Shown here: one piece after another, positions 1-8,442 of the stretch
Layout of the letters: every line of letters begins with the position of its first letter
Numbering within the stretch: the first letter of the stretch is position 1
Origin: an uncultured Peptococcaceae bacterium
Lineage (GTDB): Bacteria > Bacillota > Peptococcia > Peptococcales > Peptococcaceae
Direction: 5' to 3'
Assembly (NCBI GenBank): GCA_910585405.1
Contig: CAJUDO010000008.1
Location: forward strand, 31,053 to 95,052
DNA: 64,000 nt
The notes under the pieces: generated by a model
The model's database searches: none
What the model was told of the DNA's origin: nothing
The model's input: the letters and a program-made list of their open reading frames with translations, nothing else
Program-made: the position numbers and the translations under genes

Positions 1-398
1 TGGCTAGACCAAAGACTGCTAATACTCGTGTAAAACGCAGAGAACGTAAAAATGTTGATAAGGGTATCGCTCATATCAAATCTACATTTAACAATACAAT
101 CGTTACCATCACAGATATGAATGGTAACGCCTTATCTTGGGCCAGTGCTGGTGGCATGGGTTTCAAAGGATCCAGAAAGAGCACACCGTATGCAGCACAG
201 ACTGCGGCTGATACTGCTGCAAAAGCTGCTATGGAACATGGTTTGAGAGAAGTTGAATGTTATGTAAAAGGCCCTGGTGCTGGTAGAGAAGCTGCAATTC
301 GCTCCTTACAGGCTGCAGGTTTAGAAGTAAGTATGATTAAGGACGTAACTCCAATTCCTCATAATGGTTGTCGTCCACCAAAACGTAGAAGAGTCTGA
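1..398 (+). CDS. rpsK: 30S ribosomal protein S11 (5' end cut by the window edge)
   Basis: The window opens at the second base of the start codon (TGG CTA GAC would read ATG GCT AGA with the missing A), so all but one base of the gene is present, 132 codons. The protein begins ARPKTANTRVKRRERKNVDKG and carries the S11 core (HIKSTFNNTIVTITD, GPGAGREAAIRSLQAAGLEV, and the basic C-terminal CRPPKRRRV). S11 sits in the platform of the 30S subunit next to the mRNA exit channel. It is followed after 17 nt, with an AGGAGG site, by rpsD, the normal Firmicutes order ahead of rpoA. Confidence 0.97.
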   Translation, partial: ARPKTANTRVKRRERKNVDKGIAHIKSTFNNTIVTITDMNGNALSWASAGGMGFKGSRKSTPYAAQTAADTAAKAAMEHGLREVECYVKGPGAGREAAIRSLQAAGLEVSMIKDVTPIPHNGCRPPKRRRV

Positions 399-415
399 GG
401 AGGTGCAATTGAGGA

Positions 416-1042
416 ATGGCTAGATATACAGGTCCTGTTTGCCGTTTGTGCCGTAGAGAAGGCGTAAAACTGTTCTTGAAAGGTGATCGCTGCTACTCCG
501 GCAAATGTGCAATTGAAAATAGAAATTATGCGCCTGGCCAGCATGGTCAACGCAGAAATAAGCAGAGTGAATACGGTTTGCAGCTGAGAGAAAAGCAGAA
601 GGCTCGTCGTATTTATGGTGTATTAGAAAATCAGTTTGAAACTTATTTCGATAAAGCTGAACGTAGAAAAGGTGTCACAGGTGAAAATCTGCTGATTTTG
701 TTAGAAAGCCGTTTTGATAATGTTGTTTATCGTGCAGGCTTTGCAGCTTCCAGAAAACAAGCTAGACAGTTTGTGCGCCATAATCATTTTACTGTGAATG
801 GCAAAAAAGCAAACATCCCATCCATGGAATTAAAAGTCGGTGATGTAATTCAGCTGAAAGAAAAGAGCAAGAGCTCTGCGCTGATTAAAGAATTGGCTGA
901 TAATCTGGGTTCTAAAAATCCTCCTGCATGGCTGGAACTTGATGTAGACAATTTGTCCGCTAAAGTTGTGAGAATGCCAAGTAAAGAAGATATTGATATA
1001 CCAGTTGAAGAACAGATGATTGTTGAGTTGTACTCCAAATAA
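416..1042 (+). CDS. rpsD: 30S ribosomal protein S4
   Basis: 208 aa, normal length. N-terminal MARYTGPVCRLCRREG has the CxxC of the zinc-type S4 (C9, C12, with further Cys at about 26 and 31), followed by the S4 RNA-binding domain at about residues 98-160 (SRFDNVVYRAGFAASRKQAR). S4 nucleates 30S assembly on 16S rRNA and in many bacteria represses its own operon. The start follows an AGGAGG site at 398-403 with a somewhat long spacer. Located between rpsK and rpoA, so co-transcribed with them. Confidence 0.98.
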   Translation: MARYTGPVCRLCRREGVKLFLKGDRCYSGKCAIENRNYAPGQHGQRRNKQSEYGLQLREKQKARRIYGVLENQFETYFDKAERRKGVTGENLLILLESRFDNVVYRAGFAASRKQARQFVRHNHFTVNGKKANIPSMELKVGDVIQLKEKSKSSALIKELADNLGSKNPPAWLELDVDNLSAKVVRMPSKEDIDIPVEEQMIVELYSK

Positions 1043-1093
1043 TTGATAATCATGACTCTTAGGTTATACTGCGTATAAGTAGGAGGTTGAAAG

Positions 1094-2041
1094 ATGATTG
1101 AAATTGAAAAACCAAATATTGAACGTGTTGCGATGAGCGACGACAATACTTATGGTAAATTCGTTGTAGAACCCCTTGAAAAAGGGTATGGAACAACACT
1201 GGGAAATTCCTTGAGACGTATTTTACTATCCTCTCTGCCTGGTACAGCGATTACTTCCATCAAAATTGACGGCGTACTGCATGAGTTCTCCACAGTACCT
1301 GGTGTAGTGGAAGATGTGGCGGATATTATTTTAAATATCAAATCATTGGCGTTAAAATCTGACACAGATGAACCACAGATTATTGTCATTGATGCCAACG
1401 GACCAGGTGAAGTGACTGCTGCAGATATCATTACGACAGAATCCGTTGAGATACTGAACGGGGATTTGCACATTGCAACGTTGGATGAAGACAGCCGTTT
1501 ATATATTGAGATGGTAGTAGAGCGTGGTCGTGGTTATGTATCTTCTGTAAAAAATAAAAAAGAAGATCAGCCAATAGGAACAATTCCGATTGATTCTATT
1601 TATACTCCTATTCACAAAGTTAACTTTTATCTGGAAGATACGCGCGTTGGTCAGCGGACTGACTACGATAAGCTGACATTGGAATTATGGAGCAATGGCA
1701 GTATCAAGCCGGATGATGCGGTGAGTTTGGCTGCAAGAATTTTAAGTGATCACTTGAAATTATTTATCGGCTTGACCGACGGCATGGATCATGTGCCAAT
1801 CATGGTAGAAAAAGAAGAAGAGGAAAAGAATAAGATTTTGGATATGACCATTGAAGAGTTAGACCTATCTGTTCGTTCCTATAATTGTTTAAAACGCGCT
1901 GGAATCAATACAGTTTCTGAGTTAACGCAGAAAACAGAGGATGATATGATGAAGGTGCGGAATTTGGGCAAAAAATCCCTGGAAGAAGTTCAGCAAAAAA
2001 TGGAGGCTCTTGGTTTAGGCTTGAGATCCACAGAAGAATAG
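1094..2041 (+). CDS. rpoA: DNA-directed RNA polymerase subunit alpha
   Basis: 315 aa. The N-terminal dimerisation domain contains GYGTTLGNSLRRILLSSLPG and the C-terminal domain contains LDLSVRSYNCLKRAGINTV and the helix-hairpin-helix KVRNLGKKSLEEV that contacts UP-element DNA and activators. AGGAGG precedes the start by 8 nt. It is part of the ribosomal protein operon, with rplQ 31 nt downstream. Confidence 0.98.
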   Translation: MIEIEKPNIERVAMSDDNTYGKFVVEPLEKGYGTTLGNSLRRILLSSLPGTAITSIKIDGVLHEFSTVPGVVEDVADIILNIKSLALKSDTDEPQIIVIDANGPGEVTAADIITTESVEILNGDLHIATLDEDSRLYIEMVVERGRGYVSSVKNKKEDQPIGTIPIDSIYTPIHKVNFYLEDTRVGQRTDYDKLTLELWSNGSIKPDDAVSLAARILSDHLKLFIGLTDGMDHVPIMVEKEEEEKNKILDMTIEELDLSVRSYNCLKRAGINTVSELTQKTEDDMMKVRNLGKKSLEEVQQKMEALGLGLRSTEE

Positions 2042-2072
2042 AAGTGAATTTTGTAGTAAAGGAGGAACAAAA

Positions 2073-2411
2073 ATGCCTCATAGAAACTTAGGTCGCAATA
2101 GTTCTCAGCGTCGTGCGCTGTTAAGAAATATGACTACTTCTGTACTGAAGTACGGTCAGATTGAAACAACCGAAGCGAAAGCAAAAGAAGTTAGAAGAAT
2201 TGTTGAAAAAATGATTACGCTGGGTAAAGCTGGTAATCTGCACGCTTATCGTCAGGCGCTGGCTTATTTGACCGAAGAAGATGTAGCGAAGAAATTATTT
2301 GACGAAATTGCTCCGAAATACGAAGATCGTCAGGGTGGTTATACTCGTGTAGTAAAATCGGGATGCCGTCGTGGTGACGGAACTCCAATGGCTATCGTAG
2401 AATTGGTATAA
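2073..2411 (+). CDS. rplQ: 50S ribosomal protein L17
   Basis: 112 aa, typical short Firmicutes L17, beginning MPHRNLGRNSSQRRALLRNM, with the family motif TTEAKAKEVRRIVEKMITLGK and C-terminal basic stretch. It has an AAGGAGG site 7-8 nt before ATG. A strong terminator hairpin follows at 2424, so this is the last gene of the ribosomal/RNA polymerase operon. Confidence 0.98.
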   Translation: MPHRNLGRNSSQRRALLRNMTTSVLKYGQIETTEAKAKEVRRIVEKMITLGKAGNLHAYRQALAYLTEEDVAKKLFDEIAPKYEDRQGGYTRVVKSGCRRGDGTPMAIVELV

Positions 2412-2423
2412 GGAGAAGGGCAT

Positions 2424-2460
2424 AGAAGTCAGGAATTTCGTTCCTGACTTCTCTTGTTTC
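2424..2460 (+). terminator. Terminator after rplQ
   Basis: A perfect 12-bp inverted repeat (2424-2435 with 2441-2452) around a TTTCG loop is followed by CTTGTTTC. It separates rplQ from ecfA1, whose ATG lies only 20 nt beyond, so some ecfA expression probably depends on read-through. Confidence 0.8.
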
Positions 2461-2472
2461 CCGCATAAAACA

Positions 2473-3300
2473 ATGATTAAACTCAATCATCTCACACATA
2501 TATTTTATAAAGAATCAACAAAACAGGAAGTCAAAGCGTTAGATGATGTTTCTCTGGAAATTCATGAAGGGGAACATATTGCTGTGTTAGGGCATAACGG
2601 ATGTGGAAAATCGACATTGGCAAAGCATTTGAATGCTCTTTTGTTACCAACTGAAGGAACAGTTGAAGTGGACGCTGTCGATACAGCAAGCGAAGCAGAC
2701 TTGTGGACAATTCGTCAGACGGTTGGCATGGTGTTTCAGAATCCCGACAATCAGCTAGTCGCCACTACGGTGGAGGAAGATGTGGCTTTTGGGCCGGAAA
2801 ATATGGGTATGGAGCCTTCCATTATCCGGCAACGGGTAGATGAAGCGTTGGAAGCGGTTGGAATGCAGGAATATAAAGATAAAGGACCGCATTTGTTATC
2901 CGGCGGACAAAAACAGCGGGTAGCGATTGCGGGCATTATTGCAATGCGGCCTAAATATATTGTATTTGATGAACCGACTGCAATGTTGGACCCGCTGGGA
3001 CGGCGAGAGGTCATGGAAACGATGCAGCAATTGAATAAAGAAGAGAGAATTACAATCATTAATATTACTCACTTTATGGAAGAAGCTGTATTGGCAGATC
3101 GTGTAATCGTAATGGAACATGGCAGAATTGTCTTGTCGGGAACGCCAAAAGAGGTATTTACCCATGTTGATTTATTAAAACGAATGCAGCTGGATGTACC
3201 GCCAGTGGTGGAATTGGCAGCATTGTTACATAAAGAAAATAAACAGATTGCAGCAGATCTCATGACAATAGAGGAAATGGTGACGGAATTATGTCCTTAG
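2473..3300 (+). CDS. ecfA1: ECF transporter ATPase A1
   Basis: 275 aa ABC ATPase of the energy-coupling-factor (vitamin/trace-metal) transporter. Walker A GHNGCGKST is at about residues 40-48, the signature LLSGGQKQR and Walker B YIVFDEPTAMLDP follow, and the Q-loop reads FQNPDNQLVATTVEEDVAFGP, characteristic of EcfA. It pairs with EcfA2 to power EcfT plus interchangeable S-components; no S-component is in the window. It overlaps ecfA2 by 10 nt. No Shine-Dalgarno sequence is visible before the ATG, which lies just after the rplQ terminator; the N-terminus MIKLNHLTHIFY fits the family, so the start is probably right. Confidence 0.94.
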   Translation: MIKLNHLTHIFYKESTKQEVKALDDVSLEIHEGEHIAVLGHNGCGKSTLAKHLNALLLPTEGTVEVDAVDTASEADLWTIRQTVGMVFQNPDNQLVATTVEEDVAFGPENMGMEPSIIRQRVDEALEAVGMQEYKDKGPHLLSGGQKQRVAIAGIIAMRPKYIVFDEPTAMLDPLGRREVMETMQQLNKEERITIINITHFMEEAVLADRVIVMEHGRIVLSGTPKEVFTHVDLLKRMQLDVPPVVELAALLHKENKQIAADLMTIEEMVTELCP

Positions 3301-4166
3301 AAGTAAAACATGTATTTTATACTTATCAGGAAGGTTCCCCAACAGAAAGTCATGCACTTCAGGATATTTGTTTAACAGTAAATGAGGGTGAATTTCTCGG
3401 AATCGTGGGACATACCGGTTCGGGCAAATCCACCCTTATTCAGCATTTAAACGGATTGTTGAAGCCCAACAGAGGGGATGTACTGGTAGACGGATTGAAT
3501 ATCAATCAGAAGGAAGCAAAAGGAAAATTGAAAGAACTGCGCATGAAGGTGGGCATTGTGTTTCAGTATCCTGAATACCAATTATTTGAGGAAACGGTAG
3601 AACAGGATATTGCCTTTGGACCGCGTAATTTGGGTTTAAACGATGCAGAAATACGGCAGCGGGTACAAGATGCTATGGCATTGTTAAAATTGGATTACGC
3701 GAGTCTACGGAAGCAATCTCCGTTCGATTTGAGTGGTGGTCAGAAGCGTAAGGTGGCTATTGCTGGCGTTTTGGCTATGCAGCCGAAATATTTGGTGTTG
3801 GATGAGCCAACTGCCGGTTTAGACCCGAAAGGGCGCAAAGAATTTCTGGAAGAAATCGCAGCGTTGCATCGAAAAGGGATGACTATCGTGATGGTTTCTC
3901 ACAGTATGGATGATGTTGCGCGCTATGCACAGCGGATGGTTGTATTGGACCATGGGCAGATTCACTTGCAAGGTACACCGCGGGAAGTATTTTCAAATCA
4001 TGCAGAACTTGAGGCTATCGGTGTAGGAGTTCCGACATTGACAAAGCTTTTGTTGGAATTAAAAGCAAAAGGACTAAACGTGCGGACTGATTTGATAGAG
4101 CTTCATGAAATAAAAGATGAAATTTTGCGTGCCTTGTCAGAGAGAGAGGAGATGGCAAAATGCTGA
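3291..4166 (+). CDS. ecfA2: ECF transporter ATPase A2
   Basis: 291 aa, second ECF ATPase. Walker A GHTGSGKST, Q-loop FQYPEYQLFEETVEQDIAFGP, signature DLSGGQKRKVAIAG and Walker B YLVLDEPTAGLDP are all present. The ATG overlaps the end of ecfA1 and the stop overlaps the start of ecfT, giving tight translational coupling in ecfA1-ecfA2-ecfT. Heterodimerises with EcfA1. Confidence 0.94.
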   Translation: MSLEVKHVFYTYQEGSPTESHALQDICLTVNEGEFLGIVGHTGSGKSTLIQHLNGLLKPNRGDVLVDGLNINQKEAKGKLKELRMKVGIVFQYPEYQLFEETVEQDIAFGPRNLGLNDAEIRQRVQDAMALLKLDYASLRKQSPFDLSGGQKRKVAIAGVLAMQPKYLVLDEPTAGLDPKGRKEFLEEIAALHRKGMTIVMVSHSMDDVARYAQRMVVLDHGQIHLQGTPREVFSNHAELEAIGVGVPTLTKLLLELKAKGLNVRTDLIELHEIKDEILRALSEREEMAKC

Positions 4167-4957
4167 AGGATATCACCATCGGGCAATATTTGCCGGGCAA
4201 CTCTTTTTTGCATAAGCTGGATCCCCGTACTAAAATTTTGGCAGTGTTATTATATATGATAGCACTGTTTGTAGTGAATAACTTTTGGGGATTGGGTGCA
4301 ATGCTGCTATTGTCTGTTGTAGTCATTCTAATCTCAAAAATTCCACTGAGATTTTTTTTCCGCGGTATCAAAGCCATTGCCTTTATTGTGCTACTCACAG
4401 TGGCGCTGCAAATGTTCATGACGCCGGGTGAAGCGCTGTGGCAATGGGGATTTTTAACGATTACAAAAGAAGGGATTCGGCAGGCCATTTTCATGGGCAC
4501 ACGTTTGCTGTTGTTGGTAAGTCTGACTTCCATTTTGACATTGACAACAACGCCCATCTCGCTGACAGACGGAATTGAAAATTTGCTGAAGCCTTTTCAG
4601 CGTTTCGGTATGCCTGCCCATGAGCTGGCCATGATGATGACCATTGCTTTGCGATTCATTCCAACTCTGGTAGAAGAAACAGAAAAAATCATGCAGGCGC
4701 AAGCTGCCCGGGGAGCGGATTTTGAAAGCGGCAATTTAGTTGAACGTGCCAAGGCGATGATTCCTCTTTTGGTGCCGCTGTTTTTGAACGCTTTTAAACG
4801 GGCAGATGAGCTGGCAATGGCTATGGAAGCGCGCTGCTATCATGGCGGAGAGAATCGTACACGTTTGAAAGCACTGAAATATGGAGGAAGAGATGCTGTG
4901 ACTGGAGTGTTGTGTCTGTGTATGATTGCCGGTGCCTTTTTCACAAGATTCATATGA
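4160..4957 (+). CDS. ecfT: ECF transporter transmembrane protein EcfT
   Basis: 265 aa, about five to six hydrophobic segments. It carries the EcfT hallmarks: the N-terminal SFLHKLDPRTKILAVL and two coupling-helix motifs, AQAARGADFE and AMEARCY (the two AxxARG/ARC-type signatures that contact the ATPases). Overlaps ecfA2 by 7 nt. It is the shared membrane hub of a group II ECF transporter, whose vitamin-binding S-proteins are usually encoded elsewhere. Confidence 0.94.
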   Translation: MLKDITIGQYLPGNSFLHKLDPRTKILAVLLYMIALFVVNNFWGLGAMLLLSVVVILISKIPLRFFFRGIKAIAFIVLLTVALQMFMTPGEALWQWGFLTITKEGIRQAIFMGTRLLLLVSLTSILTLTTTPISLTDGIENLLKPFQRFGMPAHELAMMMTIALRFIPTLVEETEKIMQAQAARGADFESGNLVERAKAMIPLLVPLFLNAFKRADELAMAMEARCYHGGENRTRLKALKYGGRDAVTGVLCLCMIAGAFFTRFI

Positions 4958-4967
4958 TGGAGGAACT

Positions 4968-5714
4968 ATGCGAAATATCAAAGCAGTAATACAATATGAT
5001 GGCAGTCGTTATTTTGGATTCCAGGCACAGCTGAATCCAGAGCAGTTGCCCACTGTACAGGAAGCATTAGAAGAAGCTATTGGCGGTTTGCTGAAAGAGG
5101 AAACAAGAGTATACAGTGCAGGACGGACTGACCGGGGTGTGCATGCCTTGGGACAGGTAGTTAATTTTTATACCGAATCTTTGATTCCTGTAGAAAAGTT
5201 GGCCCGCGCAATCAATCAGCACTTGCCGGTAGACGTTTATATTCGTTCTGTAGAAGAAGTGGCTTCCACCTTTCATGCGCGAAAAAGCGCTCTGGGCAAG
5301 CATTATCAATATCGCGTATGGAACAGCGAGGAAAAAACAGTATTTGGGAACCAATACTTTTATCATTATCCCGGCAGCTTAGACGATGGACGCATGCAGG
5401 AGGCATGCAAACTCTTAGAAGGCACACACAATTATCAGGGGTTTTCTGCAGCGGGCAGTACGGTGAAGTCCTTTGTGCGCACAGTTTATGAGATGAATAT
5501 GCGTCGCAATGGAGATTGGCTTACCTTTGATGTATACGGAAATGGCTTCCTTTATAATATGGTGCGTATCATGGTGGGCACGGTACTTGACATCGGTTTG
5601 CACCGCAAAAAAGTGGATGTGATTCCGCAAGTGTTGGCTACACAAAATCGCCATTTGGCAGGACGTACCGCGCCAGCCAGCGGATTATACTTAAAAAATG
5701 TATTTTATCGTTGA
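4968..5714 (+). CDS. truA: tRNA pseudouridine(38-40) synthase
   Basis: 248 aa. The catalytic motif AGRTDRGVHALGQ contains the essential Asp at about residue 58; other family motifs are YDGSRYFGFQAQ and GNGFLYNMVRIMVGT. ATG 4968 is chosen over an upstream in-frame ATG at 4926, which lies inside ecfT, because GGAGG sits 5 nt before 4968. It modifies U38-U40 in the anticodon arm. The ecf-truA-rplM-rpsI order is the standard Firmicutes one. Confidence 0.95.
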   Translation: MRNIKAVIQYDGSRYFGFQAQLNPEQLPTVQEALEEAIGGLLKEETRVYSAGRTDRGVHALGQVVNFYTESLIPVEKLARAINQHLPVDVYIRSVEEVASTFHARKSALGKHYQYRVWNSEEKTVFGNQYFYHYPGSLDDGRMQEACKLLEGTHNYQGFSAAGSTVKSFVRTVYEMNMRRNGDWLTFDVYGNGFLYNMVRIMVGTVLDIGLHRKKVDVIPQVLATQNRHLAGRTAPASGLYLKNVFYR

Positions 5715-5739
5715 CAATTCGTTTTCCATGAGTTAAAAT
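5711..5739 (+). promoter_or_regulatory. Sigma-A promoter for rplM-rpsI
   Basis: TTGACA (5711-5716), 17-nt spacer, TAAAAT (5734-5739), a near-perfect housekeeping promoter overlapping the truA stop codon. The about 115-nt transcribed leader before rplM contains a GC-rich stretch (AGAGCCCCGGATCTT) and may be an L13-type autoregulatory leader; that part is inference. Confidence 0.85.
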
Positions 5740-5861
5740 ATATAAGTGTGTTTTCGGACACTTCTTGAGCAATGTTAGTTCTATGATCCAGAGCCCCGGA
5801 TCTTAACTATATAAACTCATTTATTATCTATTTCTTGTCAATGTTCTAAGGAGGGAATATA

Positions 5862-6299
5862 ATGCGTACCACCTATATGGCAAAACCAAATGAGGTTGAT
5901 AGAAAATGGTATGTAGTAGATGCAGCCGGCAAACCACTGGGTCGTGTAGCTTCTCAGGTTGCAGCAGTTTTAAGAGGAAAAAATAAACCAACGTTTACAC
6001 CAAATGTAGATTGCGGCGATTATGTAATCGTAATCAATGCAAAAGATGCTGTGTTAACAGGTAAAAAGATGGATCAGAAATTGTTCCGTCGTCACAGCCG
6101 CTATCCAGGCGGTCTGCGTTCTATTAAATATAAAGATTTAATGGCTCAGAGACCGGTTTTGGCTATGGAAACAGCAATCAAAGGTATGCTGCCACATAAC
6201 CGTCTGGGCAGAAGAATGTTCACCAAATTATTTGTATATGCTGGTGCTGACCACAAACATCAGGCTCAGAAACCAGAAGTACTGGAAATTATCGGTTAG
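5862..6299 (+). CDS. rplM: 50S ribosomal protein L13
   Basis: 145 aa. Starts MRTTYMAKPNEVDRKWYVVDA and contains the L13 motif GKPLGRVASQVAAVLRGKNK and the C-terminal GMLPHNRLGRRMFTKLFVYAG. AAGGAGGG lies 8 nt before the ATG. L13 is an early-assembly 50S protein. rpsI follows after 13 nt with its own AGGAGG. Confidence 0.98.
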   Translation: MRTTYMAKPNEVDRKWYVVDAAGKPLGRVASQVAAVLRGKNKPTFTPNVDCGDYVIVINAKDAVLTGKKMDQKLFRRHSRYPGGLRSIKYKDLMAQRPVLAMETAIKGMLPHNRLGRRMFTKLFVYAGADHKHQAQKPEVLEIIG

Positions 6300-6312
6300 G
6301 AGGAAATGAACA

Positions 6313-6714
6313 ATGGCAAATAATGAAAAAGTGCAGTTCTACGGTACAGGCCGTCGTAAATCCTCTGTTGCCAGAGTAAGACTGGTGCCAGGTAATGGTC
6401 AGATCGTAATTAACGGTAAAGATTCTAAAGATTATTTCGGTAAAAAAACACTGGAAATGATTATCAGACAGCCAATGGTTTTGACTGAAACAGAAGGCCG
6501 TTTTGATGTGTTGGTAAATGCACATGGCGGCGGTACAACTGGTCAGGCTGGTGCAGTACGTCTCGGTATCGCAAGAGCATTGTTGAAAGCTGATATCGAA
6601 TATCGTCCTGTTCTGAAAAAAGCAGGTTTCTTAACCAGAGACCCAAGAATGAAAGAAAGAAAGAAATACGGCTTGAAAGGCGCGAGAAGAGCTCCACAGT
6701 TCTCCAAGCGTTAA
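6313..6714 (+). CDS. rpsI: 30S ribosomal protein S9
   Basis: 133 aa. It contains YGTGRRKSSVARVRLVPG near the N-terminus, the glycine-rich HGGGTTGQAGAVRLGIARAL, and the characteristic C-terminal tail ending SKR that reaches the P-site tRNA. It is the second gene of the rplM-rpsI unit, which ends at the terminator at 6738. Confidence 0.98.
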   Translation: MANNEKVQFYGTGRRKSSVARVRLVPGNGQIVINGKDSKDYFGKKTLEMIIRQPMVLTETEGRFDVLVNAHGGGTTGQAGAVRLGIARALLKADIEYRPVLKKAGFLTRDPRMKERKKYGLKGARRAPQFSKR

Positions 6715-6737
6715 TTGCGAGTCCAAAATATGTGATG

Positions 6738-6775
6738 AAAATCCCGTCGAGAATTTTTTCGACGGGATTTTATAT
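6738..6775 (+). terminator. Terminator of rplM-rpsI (possibly bidirectional)
   Basis: Stem AAAATCCCGTCGA paired with TCGACGGGATTTT around a short T-rich loop, followed by TATATAT. It ends the rplM-rpsI transcript and, with its flanking A-tract, may also stop the minus-strand gtr transcript arriving from the right. Confidence 0.85.
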
Positions 6776-6858
6776 ATTGTGCAAAAAGGGAGGTAAAAAG
6801 CAATCACTTTCTACAGCCCTTTCTGTGATAGATTTGTCTGAAAACAATTGCGTTTGAT

Positions 6859-8442
6859 TTAATCCGATAATTTCACGACAAGTACATCATCAAGCAGGGC
6901 ACAACAGCCTTTTTGCGGAAATACAGGAATGCTTTGCACCGCATGATACTGCAAGAAAGCTGAGGCTTCATCAGGATCCAATAATTGAATGGGGTAGGCA
7001 AGTATTTGTTCAAAATACCATTGATAGGTTAAATAATATGTGGTAGAAAAATTTTGTGAACATCCGAGTCCTGTGATTTCCTCAAAGCCCGGTCTCTCTT
7101 GGGAGAGCGGTGAGTTGTACAGAGAGCCTACCAGTATTACTGGCGTTTGTCCGAGAATATAACCGTCTGTTTGCTCCATTCGGTCTACAATGCGGGTCAT
7201 AACGGACAAGGTACTTTGAAATTCCAAATCCTTTTTTAGGTAAAGCTGATTGGAAAAATTGATGTTATGAAAAATGACACAAATCAAACAAACAACAGCA
7301 ATCCATCGCGGAATATCGGAAAAAACTTGTGGGGTGTTTGTTTGTTCCTGATTTTGTTTCTTTGCAGGAATGGAAATATTGACATCTAATGTATAGAGCA
7401 AAAACAGATACACAAGAAAAAAGGAATAAATCATCAAGGCGTGCTCCATACCATTAGCGATAAAATAAACTACATTGATGCCAAAAGGCATTAAAAAAAT
7501 CAGGCAACCCAACAGTAGCAGTTTCCCTGGAGATGAGGAACGACAGATAAGAATACGGGCCAAAGAGAGGAGAAGCAATACTCCTAAGATGACGTTAAAG
7601 ACTGCTATCGCTTGTGAATTACTGATCTGTGGTGTCATGTAATATTGCAGTGGATAAAGCCAGGTTTGTTTTGTCAACTGACATAAAGCGGCTAGATTTT
7701 CAAACTGGCCCACATTGGCGAGTCCGTTGTAACTGTCCATGATATCTACACCAGTTAAGATCAAAGTGTATTGGAATACGGCCTTGTAGAGCAACAGACC
7801 AGATAAAAGCGCAAAAAGCAATTTTGCAGCAGTAAAAATTGTGGTCTTGATAGGTTTATTTTCCAAAAGCAGTTTGACGATGGACAACATACAGAGAAAA
7901 ACAGTTACTTGTAGATAGCTTTGATATAGACTCAATGACATACACAACAGGATAGGACTGCATAAAAAGCCGTAACGGTATTGAGCCGCAATATAAGCCG
8001 CTGCAACGCTCAGCAACAGAGCCAGCATATAGACATCAGCGGCGCCGATATAAGACGCGTTTAAAAAAGTAATAGCAGTATTTGCGGTCAGGATACCGCA
8101 GGCACAGAAAATTAACAACTTTTGTTTAATATCCAGTAGCATAATCATCAGCCAAATTGAGATGGTGAGATAACAAAGAGATAGTATGCCAATTAGACTG
8201 CTGGAGCAGATAGAACCCCGCAGCTGCAAATAGAGCGGATTGAGAAAACGTCCCAAACCGATTTGCGCAACGGCGCTGTTGCTGTCTTGTACAAGATGCA
8301 AAGCGTCGTGGGAAAATAGTAAATTAAAATAACAATATCCATGTGCTGCTAAACCTAAAAGGAGGGTACAAAAAAATATAAATTGGAAACGATTCTTTTC
8401 TGCAAGCAGTGTGACCTGAAAATGTTTTAGCATGTCAGCCAA
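6859..8442 (-). CDS. GtrII-like polytopic glucosyltransferase
   Basis: 527 aa membrane protein with about ten or more hydrophobic helices and an early extracytoplasmic loop (LLFSHDALHLVQDSNSAVAQIGLGRFLNPL). That conserved loop with acidic residues, the YAAADVYM-like segment (YIGAADVYMLALLL) and overall size match the Glucos_trans_II (GtrII) family, which transfers glucose from a polyprenyl-phosphate donor to surface polysaccharide outside the membrane. It overlaps the upstream GtrB-like gene by 8 nt, giving the classic Gtr pair; no GtrA flippase gene is seen. The acceptor polymer is unknown. Confidence 0.8.
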   Translation of the reverse strand: MADMLKHFQVTLLAEKNRFQFIFFCTLLLGLAAHGYCYFNLLFSHDALHLVQDSNSAVAQIGLGRFLNPLYLQLRGSICSSSLIGILSLCYLTISIWLMIMLLDIKQKLLIFCACGILTANTAITFLNASYIGAADVYMLALLLSVAAAYIAAQYRYGFLCSPILLCMSLSLYQSYLQVTVFLCMLSIVKLLLENKPIKTTIFTAAKLLFALLSGLLLYKAVFQYTLILTGVDIMDSYNGLANVGQFENLAALCQLTKQTWLYPLQYYMTPQISNSQAIAVFNVILGVLLLLSLARILICRSSSPGKLLLLGCLIFLMPFGINVVYFIANGMEHALMIYSFFLVYLFLLYTLDVNISIPAKKQNQEQTNTPQVFSDIPRWIAVVCLICVIFHNINFSNQLYLKKDLEFQSTLSVMTRIVDRMEQTDGYILGQTPVILVGSLYNSPLSQERPGFEEITGLGCSQNFSTTYYLTYQWYFEQILAYPIQLLDPDEASAFLQYHAVQSIPVFPQKGCCALLDDVLVVKLSD

